From a virus: a stretch of DNA of 23,006 nucleotides. The stretch lies in the IMG/VR virus record IMGVR_UViG_3300042992_000713, positions 1-23,006 of that record; one strand, written 5' to 3'. Position numbers and translations under genes: made by a program. Shown here one piece after another: positions 6,449-13,017 of the stretch (within the stretch, counting starts at the first letter, position 1; every line of letters begins with the position of its first letter). Under the pieces are notes generated by a model. It was given only the letters and a program-made list of their open reading frames with translations. It had not been told where the DNA came from and did no database searches.

Positions 6449-9301
6449 ATGGCAAATTCAAACAGAGTATTCGTTTCTCCGGGTGTGTACACATCTGAGA
6501 AGGATCTAACATTCGTAGCACAAAGTGTTGGGGTAACAACTTTAGGTTTAGTGGGTGAGGCTTTAAAAGGTCCCGCTTTTGAACCTATCTTAGTTGGGGA
6601 CTTCGACGAATTTAAAACGTATTTTGGACCAACTTCACCTGAGAAAGACGGTGCAAACAATCCTAAATACGAATTAGCATATATGGCTAAATCATACTTA
6701 CAAGAGTCTAATCAATTATTCGTAACAAGAATACTTGGTAAAACGGGGTATAAACCAGGAAGAACCTATAGTATTAAAACTTTAGGTGGAGTTAATCTTG
6801 GATCTTTAAGTGGTTCAACAACAGGAATAACATTATCGGCAACAACTGCAACTATCACAGGTTCAACAATTTATGGTGAACTTTCGGGTAAAACTGCAAC
6901 TAATGGTTCAACAGTGACTGATTATATCATTAATAAAATCGGTAAGAGTAGTGCAGCTTACGCAAATAACGATTGGTTCGTTATTGGTAATGTACCTGCT
7001 TCGGACACTTCAAGTTTAACGGGAGTAAAACTTTTATCACCAATTGGTGAAAATGCTAACAAAAACTGGTATAATGCGTTCTTTACAAAAACAGGAGTAA
7101 CTGACTCAACAATTGATGGTGTTTACTCTTATCTTTTTGTTTATTCTACAAGTTCATCTTCATTTAATGTAACAAGATACAAATACAACGCGTCTCTTAA
7201 CACAGACTATAGTGACGTTATTGTTGCTTCTTTAAGATCGAGAGGTGAATATAACGCCACACAAAGTTTAGTACTACAAGTAACAGGAACAACCGCAGTA
7301 ACATTAACCGACGTTAGTGGAATCACAATTAACCCGATGGCGGAATTTGCAATAAATGTTACAGACATTACGGGTGGAACAAAAACATTTAATTGTTCAT
7401 TAGATATCTCATCAACAAAATATATAAATAAAGTATTAGGTACTGAAGTTTTTGATAAAGTAAAAGAAGATTATCCGTTATTCGTTAACGAGGTATATTC
7501 TAACTTATTATTATCGGCTTATAGACATGGACACGTAAGAGGTTTAAGTTTAGATGTTGTATCAAATAGTGAAAGTGATAATTTTGCTCAATCATGGGAT
7601 ACTCCATCATCACCAACAATTGTATCTGAAGTTCGTGGTGGTAATGTTGCGGATTTATTCTCAGTATTAACCATATCTGATGGAGATGCTGCAAATACTG
7701 AAGTTAAGGTTACAATTCAAAACATTAATTTAGATACTGCTGAATTTGACATCATAGTTCGTGATTTTAACGATACTGACGAAAATCAAGTTATATTGGA
7801 GAAATTTTCAAGATGTTCAATGAATCCTGACGTTCCAGGTTATGTTGCAAGAAAAGTTGGTACATCTGATGGTGAATATGAGTTACGTTCAAAATTCATT
7901 ATGTTAAACATGGCAAGTAACGCTCCAATGGATGCGTTTCCCGCAGGTTTCAAAGGATTCACGTCTTCACTTATTTCAAGTAATAAATTGGGTAGTGTTC
8001 TTTATAAAACGGAATTTTTTGATGGTGGAGATGTAGTTTATTACGAATCGGATGGTTCACAAGTTCTATCTAATGGAGATAAAGTTAAGAAAGTTTCTTT
8101 AGGTTTATCCTCTCAAAATGGTTTCAAATTTGATAGTGATTTGTTCAAATATAAAGGAAACACAGCGTCTAGTAGTACATTTGGTTTCCACTTGTCAACA
8201 AACGCTTCATCAATCACAGGAACAACATATCAAACAACATCATATGATTTAGAAGGTCAATCTGGTAATGACAATAAATTAACTAACATAAACTTCCGTA
8301 AATTTACATTAGCGGTTTGTGGTGGTTTTGATGGTTGGGACATATACAGAGAGACAAGAACTCTTGGTGACCAATTTATTTATGGTAAAACAACATACAA
8401 TTTAGGTAATACCGATAACAATGGTGTATTCAGTAAAGATTTTGGAAACTCTGATTACTACTCATATTTAGAAGGAATTCAAACATATGCAAATCCTGAG
8501 GCAATTGACATTAACGTATTTGCTACCGCGGGTATCAACTTCTTCGATCACTCATCATTGACAAGTCAAGCAATTGATATTATTGAAAACGAAAGAGCGG
8601 ATTCACTTTACATCATATCAGCACCAAATGTTGATGATGCTGCAACCGTTACAGGTCACCTTGATGATTTGGGAATCGACTCTAACTATTCAGCAACATA
8701 CTGGCCTTGGATTCAAGTAAGAGACACAGATAATGCGACTCAACTTTACATCCCACCAACAGGTGAAGTATTGAAGAACATCGCGTTAACTGATAACGTA
8801 TCTTATCCTTGGTTCGCAGTTGCGGGTTATTCAAGAGGTTTGGTAAATGCAATTAAAGCTAAAAAGAAGTTAACTCTTGACGAGAGAGATGAACTTTACA
8901 AAAATAGAATTAATCCAATCGCAACATTCTCTGATACAGGTACAATTATTTGGGGTAACAAAACGTTACAAGTTAGAGAATCAGCACTTGATAGAATCAA
9001 CGTAAGAAGATTGTTATTGAGAGCAAGAAAATTAATTTCTGCAGTTGCGGTAAGATTATTGTTCGAACAAAATGACGAACAAGTAAGACAAGAGTTCTTA
9101 AGATTGGTTAACCCAATTTTAGAATCAATTAAGAAAGAAAGAGGTCTTTATGAATTTAAAGTAAGTGTTTCAAGTGATGTCGAAGACATTGACGCAAACA
9201 CTTTGAGAGGTAAAATTTACGTTAAACCTACTCGTTCTCTTGAATTTATTGATTTGGAATTCGTAATTACTCCAACAGGAGCTTCATTCGAGAATATCTA
9301 A
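6449..9301 (+). CDS. Contractile tail sheath protein, gp18-like
   Basis: A 950-residue protein that forms the contractile sheath around the tail tube. The N-terminal segment (VFVSPGVYTSEKDLTF, then TLGLVGEALKGPAFEP and DFDEFKTYFG) is the classic sheath start. The C-terminal domain is equally typical: PWFAVAGYSRGLV, LDERDELYKNRINPIATFSD, IIWGNKTLQ, DRINVRRLLLRARKLISAVA, LLFEQND, and FKVSVSSDVEDIDANTLRGK near the end. These conserved terminal parts carry the subunit-linking arms and the tube-facing core. It is much longer than T4 gp18 (659 residues). The extra length lies in the middle (about 110-650), rich in Ser, Thr and Asn, presumably outer protrusion domains. It is flanked by its own promoter-like element and a strong terminator, so it is probably a single-gene transcript. 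The start at 6449 follows an A-rich leader (AACCAAACAACAATCG). Confidence 0.97.
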   Translation: MANSNRVFVSPGVYTSEKDLTFVAQSVGVTTLGLVGEALKGPAFEPILVGDFDEFKTYFGPTSPEKDGANNPKYELAYMAKSYLQESNQLFVTRILGKTGYKPGRTYSIKTLGGVNLGSLSGSTTGITLSATTATITGSTIYGELSGKTATNGSTVTDYIINKIGKSSAAYANNDWFVIGNVPASDTSSLTGVKLLSPIGENANKNWYNAFFTKTGVTDSTIDGVYSYLFVYSTSSSSFNVTRYKYNASLNTDYSDVIVASLRSRGEYNATQSLVLQVTGTTAVTLTDVSGITINPMAEFAINVTDITGGTKTFNCSLDISSTKYINKVLGTEVFDKVKEDYPLFVNEVYSNLLLSAYRHGHVRGLSLDVVSNSESDNFAQSWDTPSSPTIVSEVRGGNVADLFSVLTISDGDAANTEVKVTIQNINLDTAEFDIIVRDFNDTDENQVILEKFSRCSMNPDVPGYVARKVGTSDGEYELRSKFIMLNMASNAPMDAFPAGFKGFTSSLISSNKLGSVLYKTEFFDGGDVVYYESDGSQVLSNGDKVKKVSLGLSSQNGFKFDSDLFKYKGNTASSSTFGFHLSTNASSITGTTYQTTSYDLEGQSGNDNKLTNINFRKFTLAVCGGFDGWDIYRETRTLGDQFIYGKTTYNLGNTDNNGVFSKDFGNSDYYSYLEGIQTYANPEAIDINVFATAGINFFDHSSLTSQAIDIIENERADSLYIISAPNVDDAATVTGHLDDLGIDSNYSATYWPWIQVRDTDNATQLYIPPTGEVLKNIALTDNVSYPWFAVAGYSRGLVNAIKAKKKLTLDERDELYKNRINPIATFSDTGTIIWGNKTLQVRESALDRINVRRLLLRARKLISAVAVRLLFEQNDEQVRQEFLRLVNPILESIKKERGLYEFKVSVSSDVEDIDANTLRGKIYVKPTRSLEFIDLEFVITPTGASFENI

Positions 9302-9307
9302 TCTAAA

Positions 9308-9313
9308 AGGAGG
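9308..9313 (+). other. Orphan Shine-Dalgarno-like sequence after the sheath stop
   Basis: AGGAGG begins 7 nt after the sheath stop, but no start codon follows before the terminator. A second copy of GGAGGAT lies at 9499-9505 in the same gap. These may be chance or a remnant of a lost gene. Confidence 0.25.
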
Positions 9314-9320
9314 ATATAAA

Positions 9321-9358
9321 AATAAAAAAGGGAGGCCGAAAAGCTTCCCTTTTTTATT
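9321..9358. terminator. Rho-independent terminator of the sheath gene (near-perfect 16-bp stem)
   Basis: Arms 9321-9336 and 9343-9358 pair along 16 positions with a single G-U wobble, around the loop CGAAAA. The right arm ends in a T-rich run and the left arm begins A-rich, so it can act in both directions. The GC core is GGGAGGC/GCTTCCC. It lies 20 nt after the sheath stop codon. Confidence 0.9.
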
Positions 9359-9435
9359 GTTCCACGTGGAAACAATTTTTATAAAATTTATATTGTTTTA
9401 TTTTACCCAGTATAATCTGGAACTAGTAATACTAG

Positions 9436-9443
9436 TATTTATA
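9436..9443 (+). promoter_or_regulatory. Upstream copy of the TATTTATA element
   Basis: TATTTATA lies 189 nt before the tube start, inside the 62-nt spacer between the 11-bp inverted-repeat arms. It could be a first tandem promoter for the tube gene or for a short RNA. It has no independent support. Confidence 0.3.
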
Positions 9444-9474
9444 TGTTATATTATTAATCTAGAAATTTATTAAT

Positions 9475-9482
9475 TATTTATA
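9475..9482 (+). promoter_or_regulatory. Second upstream copy of the TATTTATA element
   Basis: TATTTATA lies 150 nt before the tube start and overlaps the right arm of the 11-bp inverted repeat (9478-9488), so folding or protein binding there would compete with its use. Confidence 0.3.
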
Positions 9483-9578
9483 CTGGGTCTAGAATACTGG
9501 AGGATTTGTAAAAAACTACGAAAAAAAATCCACAAAATCAAGATCGATCCTAAAAATAAATTTATTTCTAATTAACAT

Positions 9579-9587
9579 ATATTTATA
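9579..9587 (+). promoter_or_regulatory. Putative late promoter element (ATATTTATA) of the tube gene
   Basis: This is the same nonamer as before the sheath gene, and the core starts exactly 45 nt before the ATG in both. The leader (AACAAAAAAACTTAACA) is A-rich like the sheath leader. This matched arrangement is the strongest support for a promoter role of the motif. Confidence 0.55.
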
Positions 9588-9624
9588 AGAGTATAAAATA
9601 ACAAAAAAACTTAACAAATACAAC

Positions 9625-10113
9625 ATGGCAGATTTACTAATGAAAATGCCGGTTCCTTACGAACCGAAAAGACAGAACCGATTTATTGTAAGATTCCCAT
9701 CTTCTTTGGGTATCAATGAATGGTATGTAACATCAGCGGCTAGACCATCCGCAAAAATCAACGCGACTGAAATTCCTTTTTTAAATACTTCAACATATGT
9801 TGCGGGTAAATTTAGTTGGGATACCATGAGGGTAACATTTAAAGACCCAATTGGACCATCAGCGTCACAAGCGTTAATGGAATGGTTCCGTTTACACGCT
9901 GAGTCAGTTACTGGTCGTATGGGATATGCTGCCGGTTATAAAAAAGACATCGAACTTGAAATGTTAGACCCAACAGGTGTTGTTGTTGAAAAATGGATTC
10001 TTCAAGGAACATTTATTCAAGACATTAACTTTGGTGAATTGGACTATTCAAGAGATGAAATTGCAACTATCCAATGTACTTTACGTATGGATAGATGTAT
10101 ACTTGTATTCTAA
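9625..10113 (+). CDS. Tail tube protein, gp19-like
   Basis: A 162-residue protein; hexameric rings of it stack to form the inner tail tube through which DNA passes. The length matches T4 gp19 (163 residues). Typical features are the start MADLLMKMPVPYEPKRQNRF, the strand IVRFPSSLGINEWYVTSAAR followed by PSAKINATEIPFLNTSTYV, the SWDTMRVTFKDPIGPSASQAL segment with its alpha helix and ALMEWFRLHAES, and the closing strands WILQGTFIQDINFGELDYS and TIQCTLRMDRCIL. It lies downstream of the sheath gene as in T4 (18 then 19), but with its own promoter-like element and its own terminator, so it is probably a single-gene transcript made in large amounts. The start follows an A-rich leader without a Shine-Dalgarno sequence. 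Confidence 0.95.
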   Translation: MADLLMKMPVPYEPKRQNRFIVRFPSSLGINEWYVTSAARPSAKINATEIPFLNTSTYVAGKFSWDTMRVTFKDPIGPSASQALMEWFRLHAESVTGRMGYAAGYKKDIELEMLDPTGVVVEKWILQGTFIQDINFGELDYSRDEIATIQCTLRMDRCILVF

Positions 10114-10135
10114 TATTACATTTTTTCATATATTA

Positions 10136-10169
10136 AACCGATATACCAGAAATGGGTATCGGTTTTTTT
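10136..10169 (+). terminator. Rho-independent terminator of the tube gene
   Basis: AACCG (10136-10140) pairs with CGGTT (10160-10164) and ATACC (10143-10147) with GGTAT (10155-10159), with a 2-nt AT bulge and a 7-nt loop. Seven T residues follow (10163-10169). It lies 22 nt after the tube stop and separates the tube unit from the chaperone gene. Confidence 0.85.
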
Positions 10170-10214
10170 ATGTTTAAAACTTTACTTTAAGATAGTTATT
10201 GATTAAATTGTACC

Positions 10215-10964
10215 ATGGAAGAATTAAGAATTGACCCTAGAATCGCATATGATGTTGTGGAATTACCAAGTAGAGGTATCCACTATTCAAATGGTAAGAA
10301 ATCAGTAAGAGTTGCTTACCTAACTGCCGCGGATGAAAATATATTAGCGTCCCCAAATTTAATACAAACAAATGCAATAGTTAATGAACTATTAAAAAGA
10401 AAGGTATTGGATAAGGATATCCAAACTGAAGATTTAGTTGAGGAGGATAAAGAGGCAATCTTAATATTTTTAAGAAATACCGCATTTGGTTCAGAATATA
10501 AAGTTACATTAACTGACCCAAAAACAAACGAAGACTTTGAAGTTGAAATTGATTTAAGTAGTTTAGATTTTAAACCATTTACATTAGTAGCAGATTCTAA
10601 CGGAGAGTATTCGTATTTTATGAATAAATCCAAAGTAGATGTGACATTTAAGTTTTTAACACAAAAACAAGAAAATGACATAAAAGAAATTGCAAAGAGT
10701 TGGAATGGTAATGGAATTGCTCCAATTATCACAAAACAACTTGAAGGTATGATTAAATCCGTGGCTGGAGTTAATGACCCAATGAATACAAGAAATTTCA
10801 TTGAGAACATGCCAATTAAGGATTCACAAGATTTTAGAAAATATGTATCCGATAATAAGCCAGGAATTGACCTAACACAAACAGCAAAAACCCCATCAGG
10901 AGAAGAGATCCAATTTAGAATTGGGTTTGGGGTTGACTTTTTTCGCCCTTTCTACGGAGTATAA
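10215..10964 (+). CDS. Tail assembly chaperone / baseplate hub protein, gp26-like (short, unshifted product)
   Basis: A 249-residue protein. The N-terminal part DVVELPSRGIHY, with VRVAYLTAADENILASPNLI and the following LLKRKVLDKD and AILIFLRNTAFGSEYKV, matches the T4 gp26-type family ('LPSRG-Y' then 'LTA-DE-ILASP'). T4 gp26 is genetically needed for baseplate hub assembly. In this position, between tube and tape measure, such proteins act as tail assembly chaperones that coat the tape measure while the tube polymerises. The C-terminal half is soluble and helical. No Shine-Dalgarno sequence and no TATTTAT element lie before the start, so expression may depend on readthrough of the upstream terminator or on an unrecognised promoter. 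The gene ends 6 codons after a likely frameshift site, and the reading frame then continues in +1. Nine of its ten arginines use AGA; the tenth, CGC, sits in the shift site. Confidence 0.82.
   Translation: MEELRIDPRIAYDVVELPSRGIHYSNGKKSVRVAYLTAADENILASPNLIQTNAIVNELLKRKVLDKDIQTEDLVEEDKEAILIFLRNTAFGSEYKVTLTDPKTNEDFEVEIDLSSLDFKPFTLVADSNGEYSYFMNKSKVDVTFKFLTQKQENDIKEIAKSWNGNGIAPIITKQLEGMIKSVAGVNDPMNTRNFIENMPIKDSQDFRKYVSDNKPGIDLTQTAKTPSGEEIQFRIGFGVDFFRPFYGV
10938..10946 (+). other. Putative programmed ribosomal frameshift site (+1, or -2) in the chaperone gene
   Basis: The zero frame reads GAC TTT TTT CGC. A phenylalanyl-tRNA on the second TTT can move forward one base onto TTC, its better match, while the ribosome waits for the CGC codon. 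CGC is the only one among the gene's ten arginine codons; the other nine are AGA. Translation then continues with GCC in the +1 frame. A -2 slip on the T run would reach the same frame. The zero-frame stop follows at 10962-10964. No clear downstream hairpin is seen. Confidence 0.65.
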
Positions 10965-11094
10965 GAAAAATCAATTATCGGAAATTCACTACCTAATCAG
11001 GAAAGGTTTCTCATATGGAGACATTTTAACTATGCCTGTCTATATTAGACGATACTATATTGGTTATATAATGGAGTTGGAAAACACACAATAA
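10945..11094 (+). CDS. Frameshift-encoded C-terminal extension of the chaperone, gp51-like
   Basis: In the +1 frame relative to the chaperone gene, 49 codons run from GCC at 10945 to a TAA at 11092-11094. The frame is closed upstream by a TAA at 10873 and contains no ATG that could start the whole segment (the first, at 11032, leaves only about 20 residues). The product looks strongly protein-like: ALSTEYKKNQLSEIHYLIRK, then GFSYGDILTMPVYIRRYYIG and YIMELENTQ. A small 'S-GDI--MP-Y-RR-YI--I' tail of this kind is typical of the downstream domains of tail chaperones and of the gp51/gp26 group. Joined to 243 residues of the upstream gene it gives a 292-residue fusion, parallel to lambda G-GT. The fusion ends 13 nt before the tape measure start. 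Direct initiation at a TTG near 10921 is a weaker alternative. Confidence 0.7.
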   Translation, partial: ALSTEYKKNQLSEIHYLIRKGFSYGDILTMPVYIRRYYIGYIMELENTQ

Positions 11095-11095
11095 T

Positions 11096-11104
11096 CTATT
11101 TATA
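11096..11104 (+). promoter_or_regulatory. Putative late promoter element (CTATTTATA) before the tape measure gene
   Basis: The nonamer ends 3 nt before the ATG at 11108, closer than at any other gene. As a -10 element it could only give a leaderless message, so here it may serve another role or be a relic. It lies 1 nt after the stop of the frameshift extension. Confidence 0.35.
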
Positions 11105-11107
11105 TGT

Positions 11108-12982
11108 ATGGGACAAATAAGATATCAAACTTTAGCTAGTCAATCAAAAGACAGAGCTGCATACGAAAGAGCCGTAAAAGATTCTGCAAAAAGTTACAAT
11201 GAACAAATTGATTTAACTGAATATGAAAGGGCTTGGAAAGAGAAAGAAAACTATAACTCAAACAAACCAACTACATCAGGTTCTAAAACATTTATTGAGG
11301 CGGCTACAGGTATTTTAAAAGGACAAGAAAGTGGAGGTTATTACAAAGATATTAGTCAGTCCGTTAATTCAACAAGTGCCATGTCAATGGCAACAGGTGC
11401 TGATGGGAAATTATTAGGACCCGACCAAATAGCTCAAAATGTATTCAAGGCAGGTTTAAGTCAAATGACGGATGAATATAATAACCAAAGAAAGTTATTA
11501 GAAGACATCAATACTAAAACCGGTTTAACTGGTAAACTATCAAAAGATTTTAGAGAAGAGATTTCAAATGCGGGACCAAGATTAGCTCAATTAGGTGTCT
11601 CATTTGAAACATTAGCTGACGTTGCTCAGGGATTAGTTGATAAATCAGGAAGATTCAATTTAATTAATCAACAATCATTTGAAAAGGCTGCAGAAGTTGG
11701 GGAAGCTTATTTAGGTTCAATGGAGAGTCTTACGAACATGTTACCTGATTTTGAAAAAGTTGGTATAGGTGCTCAAGGTACATTTGACGCGGTAGAAAAG
11801 GCAGGAAAAAGTTCATTAACATTAGGTCTAAACTCACAAAGAGTTGCAAAAGATTTACAAACAAATATAGGTAAGTTAAACGAATACGGATTCCAAAAAG
11901 GAGTTGAGGGTTTAACTAGAATGGTCCAAAAATCTATTGAATTTAGATTAAGTATGGATGCAGTTTCACAAGTGGCCGAAAAGGTATTCAGTCCTGAAAG
12001 TGCATTAGAGTTATCTGCTAACTTACAAGTATTAGGTGGCGCAATTGGAGATTTCAATGACCCACTTAAATTAATGTATATGGCGACAAATAATGTTGAG
12101 GGATTACAAGATTCAATTATTAATGCCGCAAGTAGTTTAGCAACATACAACCAAGAACAAGGAAGATTTGAAGTTACGGGTGTTAACCTAAGAAAAGTGA
12201 GAGAGATGGCTGCGTCTTTAGGTATGGACTATAAGGAACTTACAAAGACCGCAATTGCGGCACAAGAAAGATTGAGTGCTAAAGAAATGTTAACTGGTTT
12301 AAGAATTGAAGATGCCGATAAGGAATTCTTAACTAACATGTCTCAGATGAAAAATGGTAAAATGACCATTGAATTACAATCTGAAGAATTGAAAAAACGT
12401 TTTGGGGCAAATGAAGTTGCATTAGAGGATTTAGATAAGAACCAAGCTGAATTATTATTACAATATAGAGACGAATTTAAAAAATTAACATCTGATGAAA
12501 TAGTTAGAAACCAAGCTAGTGACGTTGAAAATATTAGACGTGATGTATCCTTTTTAGTTAAATCAGTTGCATTAACTGGAACAAGAGAAGTTCAAGAGAT
12601 GGCCAAAAAATTGGGTATTGATTTTAAAAATTTCGCAGATGTAACAAAAGAAACATTACCAAAAGCGGCAACTTTAATCAATAATGAAATAAAAGGTATA
12701 GTTACACCTGATAAAAAACAAACAGGTAAAGTTGAAACACCAAAAGCTGCGGTAACCCAAGAAGATGCTAAAAAAATGGCGGAAGAAGAAGCTAAAAAAC
12801 AAAAAGAAGCGTCTACTCAAATGGATAAAAATGTCAAAGTAACAAACGAATATGTATTCAAAGGTGGAGACACTTTAGTTGATGGTTGGATGAGAGAAGT
12901 AGGTAAGAACGCAAGTATCTATAACGATTTCCATACCGTAGATACCCAATCGTATACTACACCATCAACCGCTAAAAGATAA
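11108..12982 (+). CDS. Tail tape measure protein
   Basis: A 624-residue, largely helical protein. It lies directly downstream of the chaperone/frameshift gene, the standard place for a tape measure, which fills the tube lumen during assembly and sets tail length. Visible features are a polar N-terminal region (1-110); long amphipathic helices with heptad-like patterns (about 125-330 and 360-530) including SKDFREEISNAGPRLAQLGV and LELSANLQVLGGAIGDF; a Lys/Glu/Ala-rich coiled coil (about 535-580, EDAKKMAEEEAKKQKEASTQ); and a short C-terminal region that probably contacts the baseplate initiator. No obvious membrane helix is present. The length is close to T4 gp29 (590 residues). Using the rule of about 0.15 nm per residue, the tail would be near 95 nm. 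No peptidase or lysozyme motif is seen. The assignment rests on context and helical composition. Confidence 0.85.
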   Translation: MGQIRYQTLASQSKDRAAYERAVKDSAKSYNEQIDLTEYERAWKEKENYNSNKPTTSGSKTFIEAATGILKGQESGGYYKDISQSVNSTSAMSMATGADGKLLGPDQIAQNVFKAGLSQMTDEYNNQRKLLEDINTKTGLTGKLSKDFREEISNAGPRLAQLGVSFETLADVAQGLVDKSGRFNLINQQSFEKAAEVGEAYLGSMESLTNMLPDFEKVGIGAQGTFDAVEKAGKSSLTLGLNSQRVAKDLQTNIGKLNEYGFQKGVEGLTRMVQKSIEFRLSMDAVSQVAEKVFSPESALELSANLQVLGGAIGDFNDPLKLMYMATNNVEGLQDSIINAASSLATYNQEQGRFEVTGVNLRKVREMAASLGMDYKELTKTAIAAQERLSAKEMLTGLRIEDADKEFLTNMSQMKNGKMTIELQSEELKKRFGANEVALEDLDKNQAELLLQYRDEFKKLTSDEIVRNQASDVENIRRDVSFLVKSVALTGTREVQEMAKKLGIDFKNFADVTKETLPKAATLINNEIKGIVTPDKKQTGKVETPKAAVTQEDAKKMAEEEAKKQKEASTQMDKNVKVTNEYVFKGGDTLVDGWMREVGKNASIYNDFHTVDTQSYTTPSTAKR

Positions 12983-12993
12983 TCTAAATAAAT

Positions 12994-13002
12994 CTATTTA
13001 TA
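12994..13002 (+). promoter_or_regulatory. Putative late promoter element (CTATTTATA) before the large baseplate gene
   Basis: The TATTTAT core starts 23 nt before the ATG at 13018, the same distance as for the neck gene. It is the first element in front of the baseplate operon (13018 to the right edge), whose genes have almost no space between them. Confidence 0.5.
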
Positions 13003-13017
13003 ATATAAAAGAAAATA

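Larger units (their letters stand above)
9359..9578. other. Structured non-coding gap between sheath and tube genes
   Basis: No open frame of note lies here. The gap holds several symmetric elements: the palindrome TTCCACGTGGAA (9360-9371); a long-range inverted repeat ACCCAGTATAA (9405-9415) / TTATACTGGGT (9478-9488); the palindrome AATACTAGTATT (9428-9439); TCTAGA at 9458-9463 and 9488-9493; and GGATTT (9502-9507) / AAATCC (9526-9531) around an A-rich loop. TATTTATA occurs at 9436-9443 and 9475-9482. It may be a long leader with tandem promoters, or encode a small RNA. I see no tRNA-like arms. Confidence 0.5.

Noticed and set aside
6418-6660. Minus-strand open frame overlapping the sheath start
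   Set aside because: It is antisense to the conserved sheath N-terminus and would cover the sheath leader; composition is not protein-like.
9393-9416. Possible sigma70 promoter (TTGTTT ... TATAAT) in the sheath-tube gap
   Set aside because: The spacer is only 12 nt against the usual 16-18, and the TATAAT belongs to an inverted-repeat arm.
9359-9624. tRNA or CRISPR in the largest non-coding gap
   Set aside because: There is no cloverleaf arms or TTCGA-type loop, and the repeats are not regularly spaced with unique spacers; no such elements were seen anywhere in the window.
9977-10177. Plus-strand frame running through the tube gene end and the terminator hairpin
   Set aside because: It is out of frame with the tube gene and passes through a terminator; not plausible as a gene.
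10316-10810. Minus-strand open frame of 164 codons inside the chaperone gene
   Set aside because: It is antisense to a family-supported gene, rich in Ser/Phe/Leu as expected from the complement of Lys/Glu-rich A/T-rich coding, with no leader or context.
10937-10993. -1 frame reading after the T run of the chaperone gene
   Set aside because: It is open for only about 19 codons and the sequence (LFSPFLRSIRKINY) lacks the protein-like pattern of the +1 frame, so a lambda-type -1 shift is less likely.
11773-12150. Minus-strand open frame of 125 codons inside the tape measure gene
   Set aside because: It is a complement artefact of a helical low-GC gene; no start signal and no recognisable fold.
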